NCBI GenBank assembly: GCA_945952175.1
Contig: CAMFHW010000296.1
Span: forward strand, 1-5,767
DNA length: 5,767 nt
Reading direction: 5' to 3'
Source: an uncultured Phenylobacterium sp.
Lineage (GTDB): Bacteria > Pseudomonadota > Alphaproteobacteria > Caulobacterales > Caulobacteraceae
Part shown: positions 1 to 5,679 of the stretch, one piece after another
Numbering within the stretch: position 1 is the stretch's first letter
Layout: the number at the start of each line of letters is the position of its first letter
Notes under the pieces: model-generated
Databases searched by the model: none
The model's input: the letters and a program-made list of their open reading frames with translations, nothing else
What the model was told of the DNA's origin: nothing
Program-made: the position numbers and the translations under genes

Positions 1-19
1 GTCGCCTGGTGAATTGCAT
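1..19 (-). CDS. Possible 5' end of a divergent gene (first six codons only)
   Basis: On the minus strand an ATG at 19-17 is followed by five further codons to the window edge (MQFTRR). A GAGG motif at 31-28 lies 8 bases upstream of it, a normal Shine-Dalgarno distance. The adjacent arginines close to the N-terminus would be compatible with a twin-arginine export signal, but six residues are far too few to say. If real, it is divergent from the MFS gene at 170 and shares its upstream region. The reading could equally be chance in GC-rich DNA. Confidence 0.22.
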
Positions 20-85
20 CCCGTGGCCCTCGATCGCGCCGGCCAGCTTGGCCCGCCTCGGCCAGCCTGGAAAGCTTGCGCCACA

Positions 86-106
86 ATCATCAATTAGATT
101 GACGAT
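86..106. promoter_or_regulatory. AT-rich dyad upstream of the first MFS gene; possible operator
   Basis: The 9-base arms ATCATCAAT (86-94) and ATTGACGAT (98-106) are inverted repeats with 8 of 9 positions matching around the 3-base centre TAG. It is followed by a short perfect palindrome CGATATCG at 103-110. The segment is clearly AT-richer than its surroundings and ends 63 bases before the start codon at 170, where a regulator-binding site or core promoter could sit. I could not fit a good -35/-10 pair here, so the function is inferred from position and symmetry only. It is not followed by a T-run, so an intrinsic terminator is unlikely. Confidence 0.35.
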
Positions 107-158
107 ATCGCCGAGCGCCCCGAAGGTGCGGCCCCCCGCCGGGACAGGCGGCCCGAGC

Positions 159-164
159 GAGGAA
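159..164 (+). promoter_or_regulatory. Ribosome binding site of the first MFS gene
   Basis: GAGGAA sits 5 bases before the ATG at 170. It is the clearest Shine-Dalgarno sequence in the window and fixes the start of the transporter, even though the first 27 or so residues are low-complexity and not part of a membrane segment. Confidence 0.65.
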
Positions 165-169
165 ACCCG

Positions 170-1552
170 ATGAACCAGCACGTCGCGCGGCCGGCCGCGT
201 CGTCCCCGACCGCCACGACCGCCGCCGGCCCGACCGCGCGCGACCGGCGCTGGGCGCTGATCCTGCTGGTCGCCATCTCCACCGTCAGCTTCATCGACCG
301 CTCGATCCTCAACACGGTCGGCCAGGCGATCAAGGACGACCTGGCGATCACCGACCTCCAGCTCGGCCTGCTGGGCGGGGCGGCCTTCGCCATCCTGAAC
401 GGCCTGCTGGGCCTGCCGGTCGCACGCCTGGCCGAGCGGCGCAGCCGGGTCGCGATCATCAGCGTGGCGGTCGCGGCCTGGTCGGCCATGACGGCGCTGA
501 GCGGCCTGGCCGGCTCCTTCGCCCACCTGCTGCTCGCCCGCGTCGGGGTTGGCATCGGCGAGGCCGGCGCCGGCGCGCCCTCGCAATCCATGCTCTCCGA
601 CTACTACCCGCCCCACCAGCGAGCGACAGTGTTCAGCATCCTCGGCCTCGCCACCCCGTTCGGCATCGTGCTGGGCGGGTTGGGCGGCGCCGTGGTCGCC
701 CAGACCTTCGGCTGGCGCGCGGCCTTCTTCGTCGTCGGCCTGCCGGGCCTGGCGCTCGCCGCCCTCACCTGGCTCACCCTGAAGGAGCCGCCGCGCGGCT
801 TCTCCGAGGGCCGCGACGCCGCCGAGGTGGCTCCGCCCTTCTCCGAGGTCGTGCGCCGCCTGTTCGCCAGCCGCACCTTCCGCCACGTGCTGGCCGCCGC
901 CGTCATCGTCAACTTCGTCGGCTTCAGCGGGATGAGCTTCCTGCACCCCTTCCTGGTGCGCACCTTCAAGGTCGACTACACGACCGCCGCCTTCGCCTTC
1001 GTGATTGTCAACAGCATCTCGCTGGCCGGCGGCTACCTGATGGGCGGCTTCGTCACCGACCGCCTGGTGAAGCGCGACCTGCGCTACTACGGCTGGGCGC
1101 CGGGCGTCGCCATGCTGCTCGCCGGGCCGGCCTATATCCTGGGCTTCCTGCAGACCCAGTGGATCGCCGCCATCCTGGTCCTGATCCTGCCGGGGCTGTT
1201 CTCGGGCGTCTATTTCGGGCCCACCTTCGCCATCACCCACAACCTGGTCGAACCGCGCATGCGCGCCTCGGCCACGGCGGTCCTGTCCCTGATCATGGGT
1301 CTGGTCGGCATGACCACCGGCCCCGTCATCACCGGCTGGCTCAGCGACCTGTTCGCGGCCCGCGCCTTCAGCCTCGGCGACTATGCCGTCATGTGCCGCG
1401 GCGGCGCGGCCGCGACGATCGACGCCTGCCGCGTGGCCTCGGCCTCCGGCATCCGCACGGCGCTGATCATCATCGTCTCGCTGTTCTGGTGGGCCGGCCT
1501 GCACTTCTTCCTGGCGGCCCGCTCGGTCCGCCAGGAGCTTTCGGCGCGCTAG
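170..1552 (+). CDS. MFS transporter, Spinster-like subfamily
   Basis: This 460-residue inner-membrane carrier has the length and 12-helix pattern of the major facilitator superfamily. A polar Ala/Pro/Thr-rich N-terminal tail (1-27) precedes the first helix (about 28-50), which contains FIDRSILNT, resembling the DR motif of Spinster-like carriers. LPVARLAERRSR (82-93) is the helix 2-3 loop (motif A position). GEAGAGAPSQSMLSDYYPP (130-148) with the following RATVFSI is the typical helix 4-5 signature of this subfamily. A second-half counterpart lies at GGFVTDRLVKRD (292-303). Spinster-type bacterial members are usually proton-coupled transporters or exporters of hydrophobic or organic-acid compounds; the substrate here is unknown. 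The helix 11-12 loop, expected to be periplasmic, carries Cys409 and Cys420. The start is supported by GAGGAA 5 bases upstream. Its TAG stop overlaps that of the next, convergent gene within the palindrome CTAG. The gene looks intact, and the family call is firm. Confidence 0.93.
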   Translation: MNQHVARPAASSPTATTAAGPTARDRRWALILLVAISTVSFIDRSILNTVGQAIKDDLAITDLQLGLLGGAAFAILNGLLGLPVARLAERRSRVAIISVAVAAWSAMTALSGLAGSFAHLLLARVGVGIGEAGAGAPSQSMLSDYYPPHQRATVFSILGLATPFGIVLGGLGGAVVAQTFGWRAAFFVVGLPGLALAALTWLTLKEPPRGFSEGRDAAEVAPPFSEVVRRLFASRTFRHVLAAAVIVNFVGFSGMSFLHPFLVRTFKVDYTTAAFAFVIVNSISLAGGYLMGGFVTDRLVKRDLRYYGWAPGVAMLLAGPAYILGFLQTQWIAAILVLILPGLFSGVYFGPTFAITHNLVEPRMRASATAVLSLIMGLVGMTTGPVITGWLSDLFAARAFSLGDYAVMCRGGAAATIDACRVASASGIRTALIIIVSLFWWAGLHFFLAARSVRQELSAR

Positions 1553-2817
1553 GCGGCGGCCGCCAGCCGGACCTGGCGCTTGATCATCACCGAAGCGACG
1601 GCGGCGATGAAGCCGGTCATGCCGGCCATCACGAAGGCCATCACATAGTCGCCCTGGGCGGCGCGGAGGATCCCGGCGGCCATGGCCGCCGTCGCCGCGC
1701 CCGCCTGGTGGCCCGCGGCGATCCAACCGAACACGATCGGGCCGTCGGCGTCGCCGAACGCCTCTGTGGCCAGCCGTACGGTCGGCGGGACGGTGGCGAT
1801 CCAGTCCAGGCCGTAGAACACCGCGAAGACGCTCAGCGAGACCAGGCTGAAGTCCGTATAGGGCAGCACGATCAGGGAGAGGCCGCGCAGGGCGTAGTAC
1901 ATGAAGAGCAGCTTGCGCGGGTCGTAGCGGTCGGTGAGCCAGCCCGAGGCGGTGGTGCCGATCAGGTCGAACAGGCCCATCAGCGCCAGCAGGCCGGCGG
2001 CGCTGGTCTCGGCCATGCCGTGGTCGCCGCAGAGCGCGATCAGGTGGACGCCCACTAGGCCGTTGGTGGTCAGGCCGCAAACGAAGAAGCCGGTGAACAG
2101 GAGCCAGAAGGTGCGCGTGCGCGCGGCGCGCATCAGAACCCCGATCGCATGGCCGACCGCGCTGTTGGCGGGCGGCGGAGGCTCCACATAGTCGGCGGGC
2201 GCGCCATAGGGCTTCTGGCCGACCGAGGAGGGTCGCTCGGGGATCAGCAGCCAGGTGATCGGCGCGAGCACCGCCGTGACCGCAGAGATGGTCAGCACCA
2301 CCGGTTTCCAGCCGCCGTGCTCGGCGATGAAGGCCATGCCTGGCAGGAAGATCAGCGTTCCGGTCGCCGTCGAGGCGGTCAGCAGGCCCATGACCAGGCC
2401 CCGCCGCTCGACGAACCAGCGGTTCACCACCGTCGCGCCCAGGGTCATGGCCACGGCGCCGGAGCCCAGGCCCGCGAGAACGCCCCAGGTCGCCACGTAC
2501 TGCCACGCCTCGGTCATCAGGGCCGAGAGCCCCGTCGAGACCGCCATCAGCAGCAGGGCCAGCGGCACCACCCGGCGGATGCCGAAGGTCTGCATCAGGG
2601 CGGCGGCGAACGGACCGGTCAGGCCGTAGAGGAAGATGCCGATGGCGGCGGCCATCGAGACCGTGCCGCGATCCCAGCCGAAGTCCTTGGCGATCGGCAG
2701 CATCAGCACGCCCGGCGCCGAGCGCAGACCCGCCGTCGAGAGCAGGGCCAGGAACACCGCCGCGGCCACGACGAACGCATAGTTCTGGCCAAACGGCCGG
2801 GGGATCGCTATCTTCAT
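1549..2817 (-). CDS. MFS transporter, monocarboxylate/OFA-like, TetR-linked
   Basis: The predicted product is a 422-residue inner-membrane carrier of the major facilitator superfamily, of a different branch from the gene at 170. Signs are the early APGVLMLPIAKDFGW segment (34-48), the WFVERRGLVMG motif (134-144) typical of monocarboxylate/oxalate-formate-type carriers, the GWLTDRYDPRK loop (292-302), and the GLDWIATVPPTVRL segment (336-349) followed by GWIAAGHQAGAA, which recurs in a proteobacterial group of uncharacterised carriers. Residues 195-230 form the polar, Pro-rich central loop between the two six-helix halves. The reading frame extends 21 codons upstream to 2880, but I chose the ATG at 2817. 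The extra residues are not membrane-like and would cover the promoter and operators, while AGGT precedes 2817 by 3 bases. The gene is divergent from the TetR gene, which probably represses it. The substrate is unknown; uptake or efflux of an organic anion is an inference. Confidence 0.9.
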   Translation of the reverse strand: MKIAIPRPFGQNYAFVVAAAVFLALLSTAGLRSAPGVLMLPIAKDFGWDRGTVSMAAAIGIFLYGLTGPFAAALMQTFGIRRVVPLALLLMAVSTGLSALMTEAWQYVATWGVLAGLGSGAVAMTLGATVVNRWFVERRGLVMGLLTASTATGTLIFLPGMAFIAEHGGWKPVVLTISAVTAVLAPITWLLIPERPSSVGQKPYGAPADYVEPPPPANSAVGHAIGVLMRAARTRTFWLLFTGFFVCGLTTNGLVGVHLIALCGDHGMAETSAAGLLALMGLFDLIGTTASGWLTDRYDPRKLLFMYYALRGLSLIVLPYTDFSLVSLSVFAVFYGLDWIATVPPTVRLATEAFGDADGPIVFGWIAAGHQAGAATAAMAAGILRAAQGDYVMAFVMAGMTGFIAAVASVMIKRQVRLAAAA

Positions 2818-2820
2818 GTT

Positions 2821-2834
2821 ACCTACCGGTACGT
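2821..2834. promoter_or_regulatory. Predicted TetR operator, MFS-proximal copy
   Basis: ACCTACCGGTACGT has the form AC-NN-ACCGGT-NN-GT, a dyad centred between 2827 and 2828 with 12 of 14 symmetric positions. It overlaps the AGGT ribosome binding site of the minus-strand MFS gene. TetR-family dimers usually bind short palindromes of this kind close to their own gene. Which protein binds is inferred from adjacency. Confidence 0.6.
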
Positions 2835-2843
2835 GTCGCGCTC

Positions 2844-2873
2844 TGTATACGTACCGGTCAGTAACATCGTCAA
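2844..2873 (-). promoter_or_regulatory. Sigma-70-type promoter of the TetR-linked MFS gene
   Basis: Read on the minus strand, TTGACG (2873-2868) and TATACA (2849-2844) are separated by 18 bases, a near-consensus housekeeping -35/-10 pair. Transcription would start near 2837, leaving a leader of about 20 bases before the ATG at 2817. The right-hand operator copy (2849-2862) fills most of the spacer and touches the -10 element. The left-hand copy (2821-2834) covers the leader and the ribosome binding site. This arrangement predicts direct repression by competition with RNA polymerase. The match is by eye, with no start-site data. Confidence 0.6.
2849..2862. promoter_or_regulatory. Predicted TetR operator, tetR-proximal copy
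   Basis: ACGTACCGGTCAGT is the second AC-NN-ACCGGT-NN-GT copy, centred 28 bp from the first, a little under three helical turns. It lies between the -35 and -10 elements of the MFS promoter and 31 bases upstream of the proposed tetR GTG start, so it could serve both repression of the MFS gene and autoregulation of tetR. Confidence 0.6.
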
Positions 2874-2893
2874 GCCCCATACCACTTCATCAA

Positions 2894-3484
2894 GTGCCTA
2901 AAGTCGAACCCGACCCACCCCGCCGCGCCGTGGACAAGATCCGCGACACCGCCCGCGAGCTGTTCTACCGCGAGGGCATCCGCGCGGTCGGCGTCGACGA
3001 GATCGTCACCAAGGCCGGCGTCACCAAGCCCAGCCTCTACCGCTCCTTCGGCTCGAAGGACGAGCTGGCCGTGGCGGTGCTGCGCGAGAGCGAGATCGGC
3101 TTCTGGGCCCGCTGGGACGAGGCCATGGCCGACCATGCGGGCGACCCGCGCGCACAGCTCCTGGCCTTCTTCGACCGCCTCGCCGAGCGGTCCAGCAAGG
3201 AAGACTATCGCGGCTGCACCCTGACAAACGCCGCCGTCGAGTTCCCCGAGCACGACCACCCCGCCCGCCAGGTCGCCGAGGCCCACAAGCGCGACCTGCG
3301 CGCCCGGCTGCGGGCCAAGGCCGTCGAGCTCGGCGCCGCGAACCCCGACCGCCTGGGCGATTCCCTGACCCTGCTGGTCGAGGGCGCCTATGCGTCGAGC
3401 CAATTGTTCGGCAAGGGCGGCCCCTCGGGCTCGGTCGGCCACGCCGCGGCGGCCCTCATCGACGTCGCCTTGCGGCCCAGGTGA
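2894..3484 (+). CDS. TetR/AcrR-family transcriptional repressor
   Basis: This 196-residue protein is a cytoplasmic DNA-binding regulator of usual TetR length. Residues 13-60 form the three-helix DNA-binding domain (VDKIRDTARELFYREGIRAVGVDEI), with the helix-turn-helix at about 34-53 (IVTKAGVTKPSLYRSFGSK, ending in the family's Y/F-x-x-F-x-S-K-D/E-E-L pattern). The C-terminal ligand-binding and dimer domain contains YRGCTLTNAAVEFPEHDHP (105-123), a segment typical of one TetR subgroup, with the lone Cys108. I start it at the GTG at 2894. The frame opens at an ATG at 2816, but those 26 extra residues are not TetR-like and would be encoded by the operators and by the divergent gene's start. No Shine-Dalgarno is visible before 2894, so the start could be leaderless or misplaced by a few codons. 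It is divergent from the MFS gene and 41 bases ahead of the acylase. The ligand is unknown. Confidence 0.9.
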   Translation: MPKVEPDPPRRAVDKIRDTARELFYREGIRAVGVDEIVTKAGVTKPSLYRSFGSKDELAVAVLRESEIGFWARWDEAMADHAGDPRAQLLAFFDRLAERSSKEDYRGCTLTNAAVEFPEHDHPARQVAEAHKRDLRARLRAKAVELGAANPDRLGDSLTLLVEGAYASSQLFGKGGPSGSVGHAAAALIDVALRPR

Positions 3485-3513
3485 CGCATGGATAGCGTGC
3501 CGGCTTTCCGCTC

Positions 3514-3518
3514 GGGGG
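3514..3518 (+). promoter_or_regulatory. Weak ribosome binding site of the acylase gene
   Basis: A GGGGG run ends 7 bases before the ATG at 3526. It is the only purine-rich stretch in the 41-base gap after tetR. It supports this start together with the signal peptide that begins right at the ATG. No separate promoter or terminator is visible in the gap. Confidence 0.4.
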
Positions 3519-3525
3519 CCTCTGC

Positions 3526-5679
3526 ATGCTTCGTCTTTCGCCTTTGATCCTGGCCGCCCTGCTGGCCACGCCGGCCGCGGCCGCCGACCTGAAGGCGCAG
3601 GCCTCCCGCGTCACCATCACCCGAGACGACTGGGGCATCGCCCACGTCCACGGCAAGACCGACGCCGACGCCGTGTTCGGCATGATCTACGCCCAGGCCG
3701 AGGACGACTTCAATCGCGTGGAGACCAACTACCTGACCTCGCTCGGCCGCACCGCCGAGGCCGAGGGCGAGGCCGCGATCTGGCAGGACCTGCGCCAGCG
3801 CCTCTACATCGACCCGCAGGTTCTGAAAGCCGACTACGCCAGGTCGCCGGCCTGGCTGAAGAGCCTCATGAACGCCTGGGCCGACGGGCTCAACGACTAC
3901 CTGGCCACCCATCCGAACGTGAAGCCGAAGGTGATCACCCGTTTTGAGCCCTGGATGGCGCTGAGCTTCTCAGAGGGCTCGATCGGCGGCGACATCGAGC
4001 GCGTGTCGCTCAAGGATCTCGCCGCCTTCTACGGTTCGCCCCAGACCGCTCTGGCCGAGGACCCGCCCTGGGCGTTCAAAGAGCCGAAGGGCTCCAACGG
4101 CATGGCCGTCGCGCCCGCCAACACTGCGAACGGCCACGCCCTGCTGCTGATCAACCCGCACACCAGCTTCTTCTTCCGCTCGGAACAGCAGGTGACGTCG
4201 GACCAGGGCCTGAACGCCTATGGCGCGGCGACCTGGGGCCAGTTCTTCATCTACCAGGGCTTCAACGCCAAGGCTGGCTGGATGCACACGTCCAGCGGCG
4301 TCGACGTGGTCGACGAGTTCGCCGAGACCATCTCGAAGACCGGTGGCAAGTTCACCTACAAATACGGTCTGGAGGACCGCCCGGTCACGGTCCAGACGAT
4401 CAAGATCGCCTACCGTACCGCCGCTGGCGGCAAGGCCGAGAAGACCTTCACCGTCTACAAGACCCACCACGGGCCGGTCGTCCGCGCCGAGGGTGGCAAG
4501 TGGATCGCCCTCGCCCTGATGAACAAGCCTGTCGAGGCGCTCAGCCAATCTTTCCTGCGCACCAAGGCCGATGGCTACAAGGCCTTCGTGAAGGCCTCGG
4601 AATTCCAGGCCAATTCCTCGAACAACACCATCTTCGCCGACGCCGACGGCGACATCGCCTACCTGCACCCGCAGTTCATCCCCAAGCGCGATGACCGCTT
4701 CGACTACACCAAACCCGTCGACGGCTCAGACCCCGCGACCGACTGGCAGGGCCTGACCGCCGCCGCCGATGCGCCGCACCTGCTGAACCCCTCCAATGGC
4801 TGGATCTTCAACACCAACGACTGGCCCTGGTCCGCCGCTGGCCCGCAGAGCCCGAAGCGCGAGGCCTATCCGCGCTACATGGACACCGCCGGCGAGAATC
4901 CACGGGGCGCCCATGCCACCCTCGTGCTGTCGGCCCGCAAGGACTTCACCCTGCAGTCGCTGATGGCCTCGGCCTATGACAGCTACCTGCCCGCCTTCGC
5001 CGACCTGATCCCTGGCCTCGCCAACGCCTACGACATGACCCCGGGCGCCGATCCCCTGAAGGTGAAGCTCGCCGATCAGGTCGCCCTGCTGCGCCACTGG
5101 GACTATCGCTGGGGGAAGGACTCTACCGCCACCTCGCTGGCGGTGTTCTGGGGCGAGGCGCTCTGGGCCGACGTCGCCGCCGAAGCCAAGCGCCAGAACA
5201 TCAACATCTACGAGTACATGGCCACCCGCACGACCGCCGAGCAGAAGCTGAAGGCTCTGGCCGCAGCCTCCGATCGCCTGGCCGCCGACTTCGGCGACTG
5301 GCGCACGCCCTGGAGCAGGATCAACTGCTTCCAGCGCAACGACGCCGCCATCGTCCAGACCTTCAAGGACGACGGGGCCTGCACGCCGGTGGCCTTCACC
5401 TCGGCCCAGTGGGGCTCCCTCGCCTCGTTCGGCGCCAAGCGCTATCCGGGGACCAGGCGCTACTACGGGACCAGCGGCAACAGCTTCGTCGCGGTGGTCG
5501 AGTTCGGCCCGCGCGTGAAGGCCTACGCCGTCACCGCCGGCGGCGAGAGCGGCGACCCGAAGTCCAAGCACTTCAACGACCAGGCCGAGCGCTATGCGAC
5601 CGGGAACCTCCGCGAGGTCTACTACTATCCCGACCAGCTCAAGGGCCACACCGAGCGGGTGTACAAGCCCGGCGAGTGA
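3526..5679 (+). CDS. Secreted penicillin acylase family (S45) N-terminal-nucleophile amidase
   Basis: The 717-residue precursor should be exported and self-cleaved into two chains that hydrolyse an amide-linked acyl group. Residues 1-20 are a signal peptide (hydrophobic core LILAALLA, cut after ATPAAAA). The chain from 21 to about 170 is the alpha subunit (RDDWGIAHVHGKTDADAVFGMIYAQAED near its start), followed by a putative linker. Autocleavage is expected at Gly189-Ser190 in KGSNGMAV, making Ser190 the nucleophile. NPH (210-212) puts His212 at beta position 23, as in PvdQ-type acylases. THHGPVV (313-319) and NNTIFADADGDIAYL (366-380), whose Asn367 is the likely oxyanion residue, are also family features, as is the C-terminal GGESGDPKSKHFNDQ (672-686). 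The only two cysteines, 601 and 619, could form a disulfide. It probably shares the tetR transcript. Relatives act on beta-lactams, acyl-homoserine lactones or lipopeptides such as aculeacin; which applies here cannot be told. Confidence 0.93.
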   Translation: MLRLSPLILAALLATPAAAADLKAQASRVTITRDDWGIAHVHGKTDADAVFGMIYAQAEDDFNRVETNYLTSLGRTAEAEGEAAIWQDLRQRLYIDPQVLKADYARSPAWLKSLMNAWADGLNDYLATHPNVKPKVITRFEPWMALSFSEGSIGGDIERVSLKDLAAFYGSPQTALAEDPPWAFKEPKGSNGMAVAPANTANGHALLLINPHTSFFFRSEQQVTSDQGLNAYGAATWGQFFIYQGFNAKAGWMHTSSGVDVVDEFAETISKTGGKFTYKYGLEDRPVTVQTIKIAYRTAAGGKAEKTFTVYKTHHGPVVRAEGGKWIALALMNKPVEALSQSFLRTKADGYKAFVKASEFQANSSNNTIFADADGDIAYLHPQFIPKRDDRFDYTKPVDGSDPATDWQGLTAAADAPHLLNPSNGWIFNTNDWPWSAAGPQSPKREAYPRYMDTAGENPRGAHATLVLSARKDFTLQSLMASAYDSYLPAFADLIPGLANAYDMTPGADPLKVKLADQVALLRHWDYRWGKDSTATSLAVFWGEALWADVAAEAKRQNINIYEYMATRTTAEQKLKALAAASDRLAADFGDWRTPWSRINCFQRNDAAIVQTFKDDGACTPVAFTSAQWGSLASFGAKRYPGTRRYYGTSGNSFVAVVEFGPRVKAYAVTAGGESGDPKSKHFNDQAERYATGNLREVYYYPDQLKGHTERVYKPGE

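Larger units (their letters stand above)
2818..2865. repeat. 48-bp inverted repeat containing two TetR operator copies
   Basis: The 17-base arms at 2818-2834 and 2849-2865 are inverted copies matching at 15 of 17 positions: GTTAC, two mismatched bases, then a perfect 10-base ACCGGTACGT / ACGTACCGGT. The centre is at 2841.5. The repeat starts at the base next to the MFS start codon and fills most of the 76-bp tetR/MFS divergent region. Because each arm is itself nearly palindromic, a pair of protein-binding sites explains it better than an RNA hairpin. Confidence 0.75.

Noticed and set aside
99..127. TTGACG at 99-104 as the -35 of a promoter for the first MFS gene
   Set aside because: The positions 17-18 bases downstream read GAAGGT or similar, with no resemblance to a -10 element.
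3..173. Plus-strand open frame with no stop until TGA at 171-173, overlapping the MFS start as ATGA
   Set aside because: The overlap looks like translational coupling, but the predicted peptide is Pro/Ser-rich without family features, its third-position GC falls in the second half, and the region contains an AT-rich dyad and a clean ribosome binding site. More likely chance openness than the end of an upstream gene.
1555..1564. Perfect 10-bp palindrome GGCGGCCGCC just inside the end of the second MFS gene, considered as a terminator
   Set aside because: There is no loop and no T-run on either strand; it encodes alanine and neighbouring residues of the carrier's C-terminus and is expected by chance at this GC content.
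1159..2058. Plus-strand 299-codon open frame across the end of one MFS gene and antisense to the next
   Set aside because: It spans two well-supported genes in another frame, has a His/Arg/Gly-rich composition typical of GC-rich shadow frames, and shows no recognisable domain.
2149..2901. Plus-strand 250-codon open frame antisense to the TetR-linked MFS gene
   Set aside because: Low-complexity, Arg/Gln/Gly-rich translation running through the promoter and operators; a shadow of the real minus-strand gene.
3488..3547. 19-codon plus-strand frame starting at ATG 3488 and overlapping the acylase start
   Set aside because: It could be imagined as a leader peptide, but has no Shine-Dalgarno, no distinctive codon pattern and no attenuator-like hairpins nearby.
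4726..5649. Minus-strand 307-codon open frame opposite the acylase
   Set aside because: Val/Gly/Ala-rich shadow with no motif; the plus strand here encodes clearly conserved acylase motifs. The 3970-4668 minus frame is rejected for the same reason.
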